A DNA stretch of 64,000 nt from Legionella fallonii LLAP-10 (GCF_000953135.1 NZ_LN614828.1:174762-238761), one strand, 5' to 3'; shown: positions 8,036 to 16,914, numbered from the stretch's first letter. Numbers and translations are program-made. Notes: generated by a model from the sequence alone, not told the origin.

Positions 8036-8695
8036 TTAAGAAATTGCTTGGGTTATTTTTAGCTCTAGGGTTTTAATATTTTCTTCTTCATCTTCACGGA
8101 TGAGCCGCTCTATCAATCGCATGGGAAATTTTAATGTTTTGGCGATTATAAAAGGAGATTGTTTTTCTTGGTAATGTAATTGCAATACTTCTTTTTTATT
8201 AATGGAAGCAAGGAATTCAAGATAAAACTCTTCTTCTGCAGAAATGTGTTCTGAATCATGTTCTTCCATAAGAGATTTAATAAGATTTTTTTCTTCCTCA
8301 TCAGGGGGTATTAAATCGAATATTGAGCTTACTATTAATTGGTTCATTTCTTTAGCCTGTTTTATAAATTTCAACTCTTCCTTTGGAATTGATTTGCCTG
8401 TAACGGCGCTCTTATGGGCTATGTTTAAAACCATCTCAATATGATGTAGAAAAGCTCTGATATTATCTTTTTTATCAAAGCTATTTTGTGAACTGAAATA
8501 TAACTTAGCTTTTATATAGTAATAGCGCTCCTTATCTAATCGCCTCCATTTTTTTGTATTTGGATTTGCAAGCCATGAATTGAGTGTCGCAACACTTACA
8601 TTGGCTAGTTCGGCAAGTTTTTCAGCAGTAATGTTTTCTTTTTGCTTTAATTCAATTAATAGATGATTATAGGATTTTTTCTTTTTAAGAAGCAT
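8036..8695 (-). CDS. Helix-turn-helix regulator, probably autorepressed
   Basis: A 219-residue protein. Residues about 22-50 (ITAEKLAELANVSVATLNSWLANP) form a typical HTH. A second short helical pair near the C-terminus (SPFIIAKTLKFPMRLIERLI) resembles a region-4-like HTH. The middle is a long helical, acidic segment. Two near-identical palindromes at 8716-8755 lie immediately upstream, so it most likely represses itself. What else it controls is unknown. Confidence 0.7.
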   Translation of the reverse strand: MLLKKKKSYNHLLIELKQKENITAEKLAELANVSVATLNSWLANPNTKKWRRLDKERYYYIKAKLYFSSQNSFDKKDNIRAFLHHIEMVLNIAHKSAVTGKSIPKEELKFIKQAKEMNQLIVSSIFDLIPPDEEEKNLIKSLMEEHDSEHISAEEEFYLEFLASINKKEVLQLHYQEKQSPFIIAKTLKFPMRLIERLIREDEEENIKTLELKITQAIS

Positions 8696-8715
8696 TTTTA
8701 TTTACAGGGCTAATT

Positions 8716-8755
8716 GATACAAAGTATCATTTTATATTAATTGATACTTTGTATC
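8716..8755. promoter_or_regulatory. Two operator-like palindromes, GATAC-N3-GTATC
   Basis: GATACAAAGTATC at 8716-8728 and GATACTTTGTATC at 8743-8755 are each palindromic in their arms and are reverse complements of one another. Their centres are 27 bases apart, immediately upstream of the HTH gene start at 8695. The layout is that of a two-site autoregulatory operator. Confidence 0.75.
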
Positions 8756-8789
8756 AAATGAATTGAGGTTATTAATTATTCACCTATAT

Positions 8790-9119
8790 TCACCACCCAG
8801 TGTGATACAACCATAATTCAGAAATAATTTGCCGTGATTCCTGATTCAAAATTGATAGGGCTTGTACAAAATTGGGCGTTTGGGTTTTTTCAAGAAATTT
8901 TTGGCCGTCTTCTGGATCAAAAAATGAGTACATCATCGCTAATAAAACTTGTTTTCCATGGCTATACCCACCCATAGCGTTCTGTATAAAAGTATAGTTA
9001 GGTTCTAACTGCCATTTTTTCTGCGCCGCATCAATGGATGATGCTTGTATATTAAAAAATTCAACGCCTACTATTTTAATTCCTTTTTTCCATGCGGTAA
9101 CGAATAAATCTTCAGACAT
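8790..9119 (-). CDS. Hypothetical protein (109 aa)
   Basis: Not recognised. A small soluble protein with a Trp-rich N-terminus and a helical C-terminus. I place the start at 9119 (MSEDLF) because AAGGGCG precedes it at a suitable distance. The frame opens nine codons earlier. It runs in the same direction as the HTH gene and ends before the two operators, so it is a separate unit. Confidence 0.5.
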   Translation of the reverse strand: MSEDLFVTAWKKGIKIVGVEFFNIQASSIDAAQKKWQLEPNYTFIQNAMGGYSHGKQVLLAMMYSFFDPEDGQKFLEKTQTPNFVQALSILNQESRQIISELWLYHTGW

Positions 9120-9486
9120 ATGTTGTTCGCCCTTAATAAAATTCATCCATTATACCTTAGGATGCAAAATACATTAACACCCATGATGTGCAAAGAGGTC
9201 GGAAGGAAAAATGTTACTGATTTTATGCCCATGTGGTAGGACAAGGTATTCATTTGTGTAAATAATTATCCGCTTCAAAGTTAATTGAGACTTGGGGAGT
9301 AATTCAAGAATTAAATGATGGGATATTGGCATTAATAAACAAGCCATAATGTGATTTATTAATATCTGGTTGCTTGCATTAGTTTTTGGCGAAAATAATT
9401 ATTTTTATTATTTCAGAATACAGAATAGAGGGGTGCAAAACTTAAAATATTGGGTTGGACAATCTGATTGCGCGAGCATATTCAAT

Positions 9487-9522
9487 CAATAACACCAATA
9501 GTTTATACTATTGGTGTTATTG
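9487..9522. repeat. Perfect 16-bp inverted repeat with 4-base loop
   Basis: CAATAACACCAATAGT, then TTAT, then its exact complement. No T-run follows, so a terminator is unlikely. Its position before the recombinase gene pair suggests a recombination core, a regulatory site or a folded RNA leader. Confidence 0.7.
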
Positions 9523-9565
9523 GAAAGCCGCTAAAAATTCAGTATTATAGATAAATAAAACCTTT

Positions 9566-9581
9566 GCTCACAGCTGTGAGC
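9566..9581. promoter_or_regulatory. Perfect palindrome GCTCACAGCTGTGAGC
   Basis: An uninterrupted 16-bp palindrome 30 bases upstream of the DUF1016 start. It is a probable operator for this gene pair. The binding protein is unknown. Confidence 0.55.
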
Positions 9582-9611
9582 TGTATGTCCTATGATGGGA
9601 AGATCAATGGC

Positions 9612-10163
9612 ATGACCAACGAAATTGAACAAGTACATTATCAAAAAATTTTACAAAAAGCAGAACAAACCATACTGGCAGTCGAACAGCAGCTTGTTCA
9701 AAGTACGAATTGTGCCACTATTGAATTTCACTGGATTGTGGGAGAGTTTCTTGCTCGTGTTACAGAAGAATATCAATGGAGTTACCCTGTGTTGGCTGAT
9801 CTGTCACGCGATCTATGTAAAGCATTTGCTAATGAACATAGTTATTCGGAACAAAATTTACGCCATATGAGACAGTTTTACTATGAATATTGTAATTATC
9901 CTGAATTATTAGAGCTTGCAAAAAATGTTCTTTGGAATATCAATATGATCATTATTCATAACGTTAAATCTTATGAAGCCAGAATGTTTTATTTGCAAAG
10001 GGCTGCGAATGATCTATGCGGCCAAGATGGTATTGAACTGCAAATTAAATCACAAGCCTATGAACAAGAAGGCGCCAATGCATTGCAACCTCAATTAATG
10101 ACACGAAGTGATACTCCTCTTAATGATTCTGAAAAAAATTTTGGTGGATTATGTCAAAAATAA
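9612..10163 (+). CDS. DUF1016 N-terminal domain protein, lacks the nuclease domain
   Basis: The 183 residues match the N-terminal domain of YhcG-type DUF1016 proteins: an early helix, then FHWIVGEFLARV, SYPVLADLSRDLCKAF, and the hallmark SYSEQNLRHMRQFYYEY (about residues 76-92) followed by LLELAKNVLWNINMIIIHNVK. Full-length members are about 340 residues and end in a PDDEXK nuclease domain. Here the gene stops after about 180, so the nuclease part is missing. The start is uncertain: ATGs at 9585 and 9612 and a TTG at 9564 are open, and 9612 best fits family N-termini. It overlaps the recombinase by 13 bases. Confidence 0.75.
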   Translation: MTNEIEQVHYQKILQKAEQTILAVEQQLVQSTNCATIEFHWIVGEFLARVTEEYQWSYPVLADLSRDLCKAFANEHSYSEQNLRHMRQFYYEYCNYPELLELAKNVLWNINMIIIHNVKSYEARMFYLQRAANDLCGQDGIELQIKSQAYEQEGANALQPQLMTRSDTPLNDSEKNFGGLCQK

Positions 10164-11392
10164 CATTACCCATCCCAACACCATTAATTGATACCTGTCA
10201 GCATCTTAAAGAAAAAGATTGGACAAAATACATCGCTCCCTCGTTTGCTCCCTACGATCTGGGGCTTTGCCTGGATTATTTAAAACAATATGAAAACAAT
10301 AATACTACCTTTGAATCGTATCGCCGTGAAGTAGAGCGATTAATTCAATGGGCTTGGCTGATAGAGCAAAAATCCTTGCTGGATTTAAAACGTCAAGACA
10401 TTGAAAATTACGTTCAATTTTGTCTTGATCCTCCTAAATCATGGATTGGGTTTAAAAAAATCTCCCGTTTTATTACATGCAATGATGAACGAATCCCAAA
10501 CCCTGAATGGCGTCCTTTCGTTGTTACAATAAGCAAATCTTCTCATAAAAATGGGTTAAAACCAGAGAAACAGAATTATCAATTATCTCAAAAAGCCATC
10601 CGTGAGATTTTTACGATACTCACTAGTTTTTATAATTATTTGGCGTTAGAAGAAAAAGTATCACTTAACCCTATTGCATTGATTAAACAAAAAAGTAAAT
10701 ACATCCAAAAATACCAGCATCAGGCGCAAGTGATGCGGTTAAGTGAAAAGCAATGGCAAACATGCCTTGCGACTGTTAAAGAAATGGCAGATAGCATGCC
10801 AGGCAAACATGAACGCACCTTATTTATTATTTCTGCACTGTATTTATTATATCTTCGCGTATCAGAATTATGCGCGAGTGAGCGCTGGACTCCAGAAATG
10901 AGGCATTTTTTCAAAGACAGCCAAGGTTTTTGGTGGTTTAAAACTGTAGGTAAAGGTAACAAAATGCGTGATATTGCGGTGTCCGATGACATGCTTTCTG
11001 CACTTCAACGATATCGTACAAGCATGCAGTTAACTCCCCTTCCATCAATCAATGATCAAACTCCTCTCTTACCAAAAGAAAAAGGCAACGGAGGTATAAC
11101 GAGTTCAAGACATATTCGTAGTCTCATTCAGGAATGTTTTGATAAAACCATAGATCATTTAAGAAACACGGGATTTGCAGAGGAAGCAGATAGTTTGGAA
11201 TCTGCAACAGTACATTGGCTGCGACATACGGGTATTTCCGATGATATCAATATACGCGGGCGACCCGTTGCGCACGTGCGTGATGACGCAGGCCACAGTT
11301 CAAGCGCTACTACTGATAGGTACAACGATATCGATCTTATTGAGCGGCATCATTCTGCTAAAAATAAAAAATTGATATCGAAAGAACGTTAA
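10151..11392 (+). CDS. Tyrosine recombinase (site-specific integrase), full length
   Basis: A 413-residue integrase. A SAM-like core-binding region covers about residues 35-170. The catalytic domain has Arg in LRVSEL (about 235), Lys in VGKGNKMRD (about 265), HWLRHTG (about 355), GHSSSATTDRY with the second His and the nucleophilic Tyr (about 380-390), and no break. It is apparently intact and could cut and rejoin DNA at specific sites. It overlaps the truncated DUF1016 gene by 13 bases, so the two are probably one transcript. This pairing suggests a small mobile or resolution unit inside the larger element. Target sites are unknown, but palindromes at 9487-9581 are candidates. Confidence 0.88.
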   Translation: MSKITLPIPTPLIDTCQHLKEKDWTKYIAPSFAPYDLGLCLDYLKQYENNNTTFESYRREVERLIQWAWLIEQKSLLDLKRQDIENYVQFCLDPPKSWIGFKKISRFITCNDERIPNPEWRPFVVTISKSSHKNGLKPEKQNYQLSQKAIREIFTILTSFYNYLALEEKVSLNPIALIKQKSKYIQKYQHQAQVMRLSEKQWQTCLATVKEMADSMPGKHERTLFIISALYLLYLRVSELCASERWTPEMRHFFKDSQGFWWFKTVGKGNKMRDIAVSDDMLSALQRYRTSMQLTPLPSINDQTPLLPKEKGNGGITSSRHIRSLIQECFDKTIDHLRNTGFAEEADSLESATVHWLRHTGISDDINIRGRPVAHVRDDAGHSSSATTDRYNDIDLIERHHSAKNKKLISKER

Positions 11393-11583
11393 ATAAAAAA
11401 CTATTTATAGGATGAGACAATAAATTTGGAGCTTCTATTCGGGAAAGAATGATTTAAAATTTTGCTTATTTGAATTATTATTGTCCCAAGATAAGCATGA
11501 GCAACCGCCGCAATATATCTATTCTTGTTCTTTCTGACGAGTATGTATGGCTATTTTTGTGATATAGAGGAATTTCATAGTAT

Positions 11584-11718
11584 ATGAACTCAAAACAACC
11601 TTCATCAAGTACGATATTAAAGCTGGTTATAACAACCTGCTTTATATTTGGAACGATTACTTGCGCCATGTTTAGCTTGTTAGATGCCAAGTATGATGTA
11701 TACAAATATCCTTATTAG
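11584..11718 (+). CDS. Possible small membrane peptide (44 aa)
   Basis: A short open frame with a polar start and a hydrophobic segment (LVITTCFIFGTITCAMF, about residues 14-30), as in small single-pass membrane proteins. GAGG lies about 12 bases upstream, which is far. An overlapping leftward frame exists, but its composition is less protein-like. This is a weak call. Confidence 0.25.
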   Translation: MNSKQPSSSTILKLVITTCFIFGTITCAMFSLLDAKYDVYKYPY

Positions 11719-11875
11719 CTATTAATTATTTTAGTTGCCTATTTAAGGTTCCATTTAGATCGAAATATATACAAATATGTTAGAGTGCATCAATATGGAA
11801 TACTATTTATAATGGGATTTTGCACTATTGCATATCTTATGGAATGATTTTTCTCTGAGTGCCATTCTAACTAAA

Positions 11876-12002
11876 ATGACCAATGTATCTATTCGATTTG
11901 CCAACGTACTTGATGCCGAATGTATCAGTAGAGTACATGCCCAATCTTGGTAAAAAACCTACGTGCACTTTATTCCTAAATCTATATTAAGAAAGAATTG
12001 AT
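11876..12002 (+). pseudogene. GNAT acetyltransferase remnant
   Basis: The frame from ATG 11876 reads like the start of a GNAT family N-acetyltransferase (IRFANVLDAECISRVHAQSW). It then has an in-frame TAA, and continues with KTYVHFIPKSIL, which is the expected next part of the fold. It ends at a second stop after about 42 codons, so the catalytic core is gone. This is a decayed gene fragment. Confidence 0.55.
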
Positions 12003-12383
12003 GCTTCTCCAATAAAATCCTTCTAACAAGAAACACAAAAAAATACGTCGCTCTCTTAAACCTTAAATAAAGAGACTATTGATTTAAAAAATGGAGTAAG
12101 CTAATTGGTGTTCCGAGGAGACAGGCCACATCCTTGTGGCAATGCATCGTCCATAATGCGATCAAATAATCCCTATAGGACATCCGCTGTCTTTCCTCGT
12201 ACTCATCTAATCATAGCTAATAATTTTAAATTAACATCATATAAATGGCGTAATTTTATGTAAGAAATTTCTTATCTTAGTGGTTAAAACGTATGATCAA
12301 TAAAAATGATAGGATTATTGCGCAACAGCATGTCATAATCCTCCAAAGTTCATCCGCCCATCAATACGTTAACTTTAATGAAT

Positions 12384-12833
12384 TTACGCTCTTATGGGTT
12401 GTGGTTCTTTCTGAAAAGACCAAATTAAACCTAATATACTAATCCCAATCCAAATTATTGATTTTATCCAGGCAACAAAATAATAAAGCTGTATAAATTG
12501 TTGCGGCTGGTTTAAATTGGGAATTAAATTAGCGGCAGAAAACAAACTAATATTGTTACCTATAATCACTAGTGCTGTAAAAAGGAAAAACCCTTTTAAA
12601 ATAAACTCAAAATTTTTCATTTTCTCAGAAGAAAAGACAATCAAAGCCAACGCAGGTGCTAGAAACAAAGCAAATCTTGGCCAGTAAAAAACGTGAGTTA
12701 TAGGCGTAAATAGATCGCCATAAGAGGAAAAGACCCCTGATTTTAGAGCAGTTTCAAAAGAAAGTGACAAATAAGACAAAACGAGCAGTAAAAACGATAA
12801 GTAGTATATTGATGTTTTTAGGTTCATGCGCAT
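12384..12833 (-). CDS. Hypothetical four-helix membrane protein
   Basis: Not recognised. About 149 residues with four hydrophobic segments (LSFLLLVLSYLSLSF, FALFLAPALALIVF, FFLFTALVIIGNNISLF, IIWIGISILGLIWSF) and short charged loops, indicating an inner-membrane protein. The start at 12833 has AAAGGA upstream. The frame is open back to 12881, three bases after the preceding gene. It is probably in one operon with the next upstream gene. Confidence 0.55.
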   Translation of the reverse strand: MRMNLKTSIYYLSFLLLVLSYLSLSFETALKSGVFSSYGDLFTPITHVFYWPRFALFLAPALALIVFSSEKMKNFEFILKGFFLFTALVIIGNNISLFSAANLIPNLNQPQQFIQLYYFVAWIKSIIWIGISILGLIWSFQKEPQPIRA

Positions 12834-12884
12834 TATAATAATTCCTTTGTCGATCATTATTTGAACAGTTATTTCGCTCATTGT

Positions 12885-13760
12885 TTATTCTTTAGAATAT
12901 AGTACTCTTCCTGAAACAGTTGCTATTGCTTCTATAGGAAGCACATTATCCTCATCCTTAGAACAGTTTAAACTGATGATGTTAGCTATAGCAGTCGCTG
13001 TATCGTAATCAGGCTTAATATGTGTGTCTGACGAGGCGATACATGATGTATTTCCAATGAATAATTTAAAGTGCCCTTGACTCAACTTTTCTGATGCGTC
13101 AAATGATTTTAGCGAAACTCCTGATAAAACTGTGCCAGAAGAAACGGTTTTTTCCTTATGACCCTTATCAGATGGTAGCTTAAATGGTTTTGTCACTATA
13201 ATGTGTGCCGTTTTACCTGCTTCAACATAAATTCTATTGGGTTTTTCTGATGAAATCGAATGGGTACTTTTTGCTTTGTTTTTTATTACAAGGCGCTCAT
13301 GAGGCATTGGACCAATAATTTTTAGTTCTGGTGAAGCCCAATAGATGGCTTTGTTATTTCCCAAAAGCTTGTAAGGCAAAAACACTACATCATGTTCCCC
13401 CATATTCCAAAAAATACCACAAAATAGATGTTTATCTCCTACAGTGGAGCGATTTAATGAGTTACCTTTGCTGTCTGTAAAGCGATCACAATAATGGTTG
13501 TTTTGATTTTTTGGCACTTTTAATGGTGAATATGCCAATTGAATTTCACCATTAGCGCCCATGAGAAACAGTTGCCGTGAAGCAATCGCATAAAAATCGT
13601 AACTCAATCTTGCAATAAATGGAGATAAAAACAATACCAATATCCCGAGCTTTATACCCAAACGCCGTGCTGATTTTTCACTGAAAATTGAAAATAGAAT
13701 GCACCACGCAAGCAAAAGACCCAGCAAAATAATAAAGCCGTTAGTTAATGTTAAAAACAC
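12885..13760 (-). CDS. Hypothetical membrane-anchored protein (291 aa)
   Basis: Not recognised. Two N-terminal hydrophobic segments (about residues 6-26 and 36-52) are followed by a polar domain of about 230 residues with paired Cys residues, so most of the protein probably faces the periplasm. Its stop is close to the start of the four-helix protein downstream, suggesting an operon. No family assignment is possible by eye. Confidence 0.5.
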   Translation of the reverse strand: MFLTLTNGFIILLGLLLAWCILFSIFSEKSARRLGIKLGILVLFLSPFIARLSYDFYAIASRQLFLMGANGEIQLAYSPLKVPKNQNNHYCDRFTDSKGNSLNRSTVGDKHLFCGIFWNMGEHDVVFLPYKLLGNNKAIYWASPELKIIGPMPHERLVIKNKAKSTHSISSEKPNRIYVEAGKTAHIIVTKPFKLPSDKGHKEKTVSSGTVLSGVSLKSFDASEKLSQGHFKLFIGNTSCIASSDTHIKPDYDTATAIANIISLNCSKDEDNVLPIEAIATVSGRVLYSKE

Positions 13761-13815
13761 GCTTAATACCTCTGTTGTAAAAATTATCTATGCAAATGGT
13801 TGCTATTTTAGCATA

Positions 13816-14628
13816 TTATTTTTTATAGCCTTTAATCTTATTAATTAACTCATTTTTATTGATCGCCTCTATTTTATGCATGATGCTCTTATGATTATGC
13901 CCTTGATCAAGCAATTGCTTCCCCCATAGCATAAACACATCATCTTCGGTGAGAATTTTAAAAAGAATATCGCTTTTTTCATCGAGCAATACTTCAACAG
14001 CGCAAGCCACCAGCCATTTCGAAGGAGTTGTTTCTCCTCCGGCCATGCCTTTAATCGCCAGAGGAGAATAGCTTTTATCCTTATCAAATAAGGTCTTCGC
14101 TTTGTGATGCAATTTTTCAGAACGATTAGCAACGGCTTGCAATTCTGAAAAAATAGATTTTATTTGATTACTAAAATCCTGTTTTTTATATTCCGCAAGG
14201 TTTACCTGATTAAGCAGCGCTAACGCCTGCTCTTTGCTGGAGCCTGAAAGCTTTCCCACTGCAATTTTAATTTGCTGTATCATACTGCTAACCATGGGTT
14301 CAAAGATGTTTAACTCCACTTTTTGTTCATCACAAATAATTTCAATCTGCTCCAAAACGTCGATAAATTCATAAGGCAATCTAAATCGCAAATCAATCAA
14401 CGCGCTTGTTGGCGAAGGATTTAGGTGTTGATTAACTGCCTTAAGATTTTGTATGAACTGTTTTAATTCGACGCTTTGATTAATTGAAAGATTATCCCAC
14501 CCATCGAACAAATCCGGTTCATCGATACGGAAAGAGCCATACAGGCTCTTATCATCCGCTGATCTAACATAAATTCTTGAGGGTCTACGCAAATTTTGCT
14601 TCACCTCGAATCGCAATAGTTTTTTCAT
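13816..14628 (-). CDS. Hypothetical protein (270 aa)
   Basis: Not recognised. A soluble, Lys/Glu/Gln-rich, mostly helical protein without signal peptide or motif. Its ATG overlaps the stop of the upstream gene as TAATG, so it is translationally coupled to it. The pair probably works together, perhaps in element maintenance, but nothing in the sequence shows this directly. Confidence 0.5.
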   Translation of the reverse strand: MKKLLRFEVKQNLRRPSRIYVRSADDKSLYGSFRIDEPDLFDGWDNLSINQSVELKQFIQNLKAVNQHLNPSPTSALIDLRFRLPYEFIDVLEQIEIICDEQKVELNIFEPMVSSMIQQIKIAVGKLSGSSKEQALALLNQVNLAEYKKQDFSNQIKSIFSELQAVANRSEKLHHKAKTLFDKDKSYSPLAIKGMAGGETTPSKWLVACAVEVLLDEKSDILFKILTEDDVFMLWGKQLLDQGHNHKSIMHKIEAINKNELINKIKGYKK

Positions 14629-15458
14629 TAAGAGGCCTCTAATAAAATAAGTGATGAATTCTTGCAGTATTGCGATGCACAGCCTTTTGCATCGTTTAAC
14701 CGCGTATATGTTTTGTTTGTTGCCAAATCAATGTAGTATTTTTTACCCGATTGTTTGTAATCGTATTTAGAGCGAAACGCAAACACGGGCGTGTTGATGA
14801 ATCCTCCTAACAAATAGGTTTTCATTCTTGGGGTTATTGCTGTCGTATCCTGTTTTGTTGCATCAAAATAGCGACTTAATAATTGATGTTCATTTAATTC
14901 ATGAAGTTTTTTTAGTTTTTGCAATCGATGACCGTTGTAATGCATGAAAAAAGAAACACCTGAAATATTTATTTTTCTGGCACGTGTAGTGTGCTGCTGA
15001 TAATAAACTGCTCTTCGTAAAGAATAATAAGGTTTAAAAGCACGCAATACAGGTGCTGTTTCATTTTGTCCATATAGGTAAACAAGGTTATTAAATTGAG
15101 CATCAAGGCTAGCTTTTTGCGTTCGTGCACTCAATAGTTTGTTTTTTATTTCCGCTAAAGCTTGAGTTATCGCACCAATCCCCTGCTGATTCATTTCAGG
15201 AATATCTTCTAAGGAAAGTTCGACCTGGTAATCTAAACGCTCCAACCGCCTTAATGCAGTACACAACAGAGGGTAATGAACAAGAGTATTTAATTCTAAA
15301 TGAGTGCCTATGACTTCTTTAATAGACAGCCTATTCCAGTAGGAATAAGAAATGTCCTGATTTCTGGTTGATGAAGATGTAAGCATTAACGCCCTTAATA
15401 ACTCGTTTAAAGAAAAGGCCAGCTCAAGTGGTGCATTGGTTTGGTTTAAATGAATCAT
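14628..15458 (-). CDS. Hypothetical protein (276 aa)
   Basis: Not recognised. A basic soluble protein with many aromatic residues and an Arg-rich centre (ALRRLERLDYQ, SLRRAVYYQQHTTRARK). I place the start at 15458 because GAGG sits five bases upstream. The frame runs 24 codons further. It is translationally coupled to the next gene and transcribed away from the J-domain gene. Confidence 0.5.
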   Translation of the reverse strand: MIHLNQTNAPLELAFSLNELLRALMLTSSSTRNQDISYSYWNRLSIKEVIGTHLELNTLVHYPLLCTALRRLERLDYQVELSLEDIPEMNQQGIGAITQALAEIKNKLLSARTQKASLDAQFNNLVYLYGQNETAPVLRAFKPYYSLRRAVYYQQHTTRARKINISGVSFFMHYNGHRLQKLKKLHELNEHQLLSRYFDATKQDTTAITPRMKTYLLGGFINTPVFAFRSKYDYKQSGKKYYIDLATNKTYTRLNDAKGCASQYCKNSSLILLEAS

Positions 15459-15554
15459 AATTACCTCGTTTTCTTTAATTGTCCTAATGACTCTATTTAG
15501 TTTATTCATAACAACAAAATATGTCAACAAATAAAATCCATAAAAAAGATAAAA

Positions 15555-15622
15555 TAAAAAGATCTTTTTAATTGACCTTTTTTGTTATGATCTGCCATAC
15601 TATGGATGTTCACTTAGGAACA
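15555..15622 (+). promoter_or_regulatory. Leading-region promoter, copy 1 (hairpin, -35, -10, operator)
   Basis: In order: the palindrome TAAAAAGATCTTTTTA at 15555-15570, -35 TTGACC at 15572-15577, -10 CATACT at 15596-15601, and the operator-like palindrome TGTTCACTTAGGAACA at 15607-15622, expected to overlap the transcription start. The same arrangement recurs at 17032-17102 and 20417-20499. A TAAGGA ribosome binding site and the J-domain start follow. Confidence 0.8.
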
Positions 15623-15646
15623 TAAAAGAAAAAATAAGGAATCATC

Positions 15647-16132
15647 ATGAATCAATACGATGCATTAAAAGTCTTGGGTCTTTCTGGCCAAGTATCTCAA
15701 GAAGATATCAAAAAGGCATATAAAAAAGCCTGCTCAAAATTCCACCCCGATAGAAATCCAGCCGGTCTTGAAATCATGAAAATGATCAATGTGGCCTATG
15801 AAGTGTTAAAAAATTTTGATGGTGTTGCTAACGTCACCAGCGATGCAGCTTCGTATGGTGATGACGTAGCCAATGCATTAAATCAAATTTGCACTTTAGG
15901 CTTAATCATTGAAATTTGTGGTGCATGGGTTTGGGTTTCAGGAAATACTAAACCTCACAAAGACACTTTAAAAGCAGCGGGATTTAAATGGGCATCCAAA
16001 AAAGAATGCTGGTACTTTAGGCCTGCCGATGCTTTACGTTCCCACTCTTTTGGCAAGTATTCAATGAATGCGATTAGAGAAAAATACGGCAGCGTGCACG
16101 TTTCACAAAAAGAACAAGCACGCCTTGCGTAA
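15647..16132 (+). CDS. J-domain protein
   Basis: The N-terminal 60 residues are a J domain: YDALKVLGL, then IKKAYKKACSKFHPDRNPAG with the HPD tripeptide at about residues 33-35, then MKMINVAYEVLKNF. J domains stimulate DnaK-type Hsp70s. The C-terminal part (about 95-161) holds a WVWVSGNTK and GFKWASKKECWYFRP pattern seen in small plasmid-borne J proteins. It lacks the G/F, zinc and C-terminal domains of DnaJ, so it is a specialised co-chaperone, perhaps recruiting host DnaK for a plasmid function. It is driven by promoter copy 1. Confidence 0.88.
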   Translation: MNQYDALKVLGLSGQVSQEDIKKAYKKACSKFHPDRNPAGLEIMKMINVAYEVLKNFDGVANVTSDAASYGDDVANALNQICTLGLIIEICGAWVWVSGNTKPHKDTLKAAGFKWASKKECWYFRPADALRSHSFGKYSMNAIREKYGSVHVSQKEQARLA

Positions 16133-16134
16133 AT

Positions 16135-16158
16135 AGAAAGCCCTTAAATGGGCTTTCT
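16135..16158 (+). terminator. Hairpin terminator after the J-domain gene
   Basis: AGAAAGCCC pairs with GGGCTTTCT around TTAAAT, giving nine perfect pairs directly after the stop codon. A pyrimidine-rich tail follows but no strong T-run, so it may be partial termination or transcript stabilisation. Confidence 0.55.
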
Positions 16159-16187
16159 CTCGACTAACCATTGATGGAGAAACAACG

Positions 16188-16583
16188 ATGAATACTCATG
16201 CAAACCCAACGGAAAATAAACCGCATACCCTTAACCAAAGCACATTAATTAATATTTCTGAACAAGCGGATGATTTTGGCTACGCTGATTTTCCAGTTAT
16301 GGTCACACAAGCTGCTTGGGATAAGTATATAAAAAACAACGACAATATATTTATTATGAAACGCGTTGAATACTTAAAATTGAATAATATTCTTTTAATG
16401 CTTGCTCGCTCAATTATCCGCCTATACAAAAGATCCGTTATCAATTTTAGGGTATATCCTTTGCCAGGTCATGGTATGCAATTACAAACAGCTTTTGTTT
16501 TATTAAAAGCAAGAGTATTGCGTGATGATAATGGCAATCCAACAATTATCATTATGCTACCAAGAGAACAATGCCGTTGGTAA
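16188..16583 (+). CDS. DUF6573-like plasmid protein
   Basis: A 131-residue protein. LINISEQADDFGY and FPVMVTQAAWDKYI near the N-terminus, an internal helical stretch with LLMLARSIIR, and the ending RDDNGNPTIIIMLPREQ follow the pattern I know for the DUF6573 family. These are small soluble plasmid proteins of unknown function that usually sit among leading-region genes. A GGAG ribosome binding site precedes the start. The assignment is from pattern memory. Confidence 0.65.
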   Translation: MNTHANPTENKPHTLNQSTLINISEQADDFGYADFPVMVTQAAWDKYIKNNDNIFIMKRVEYLKLNNILLMLARSIIRLYKRSVINFRVYPLPGHGMQLQTAFVLLKARVLRDDNGNPTIIIMLPREQCRW

Positions 16584-16631
16584 ATTCATCCTTACTAAAG
16601 CTAAAACCAGTAATACATAAAGGGGTAAATC

Positions 16632-16898
16632 ATGAATTCTGTATTGTTTGAAGATGTAATAGGCATGCTTGAATTAAGCAAAGGAAAGCGATTCAAGCAG
16701 CTAGAGGATGCGGTGCACTTTATAACTCTTGAACTGAACTTACTTAACTGCAAAAAAGGTGATCATATGCTCATTCATGATATTGAAAATCCATACGATA
16801 CGTGTATTTGGTGCAATGAAAAAGTTGGTTATGGTTATGAATGCTTTTCTGGCGATGATCTATCATGTTGGCGTACTTACTGGAAAAATGAACACTGA
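16632..16898 (+). CDS. Small hypothetical protein (88 aa)
   Basis: Not recognised. The C-terminal third holds CIWCNEK and ECFSGDDLSCW, giving four Cys that could bind a metal. AAAGGGG precedes the start. It is read in the same direction as its neighbours. Confidence 0.55.
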   Translation: MNSVLFEDVIGMLELSKGKRFKQLEDAVHFITLELNLLNCKKGDHMLIHDIENPYDTCIWCNEKVGYGYECFSGDDLSCWRTYWKNEH

Positions 16899-16914
16899 TA
16901 TAACGCTCATTTCT

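Larger units (their letters stand above)
9120..9611. other. Intergenic region with palindromes, no gene
   Basis: About 490 bases without a coding frame of note. It is AT-rich to 9480. Beyond that it holds the two strong palindromes annotated separately, at 9487-9522 and 9566-9581, just before the DUF1016-recombinase pair. Confidence 0.6.
11393..12383. other. Poorly coding region with gene remnants
   Basis: About 1 kb with no clear complete gene. It holds a possible 44-residue membrane peptide at 11584 and an acetyltransferase remnant at 11876, annotated separately. A short hairpin (GCCACA-TCCT-TGTGGC) lies near 12127-12142. The rest is AT-rich and featureless, as expected for decayed cargo. 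Confidence 0.5.

Noticed and set aside
11478..11705. Leftward 75-codon frame in the decayed region
   Set aside because: Lacks ribosome binding site and motif, and overlaps the better rightward small membrane peptide. Neither is certain.
12105..12215. Possible structured RNA from scattered complementary segments
   Set aside because: The pairing is short and imperfect and there is no promoter or terminator context.
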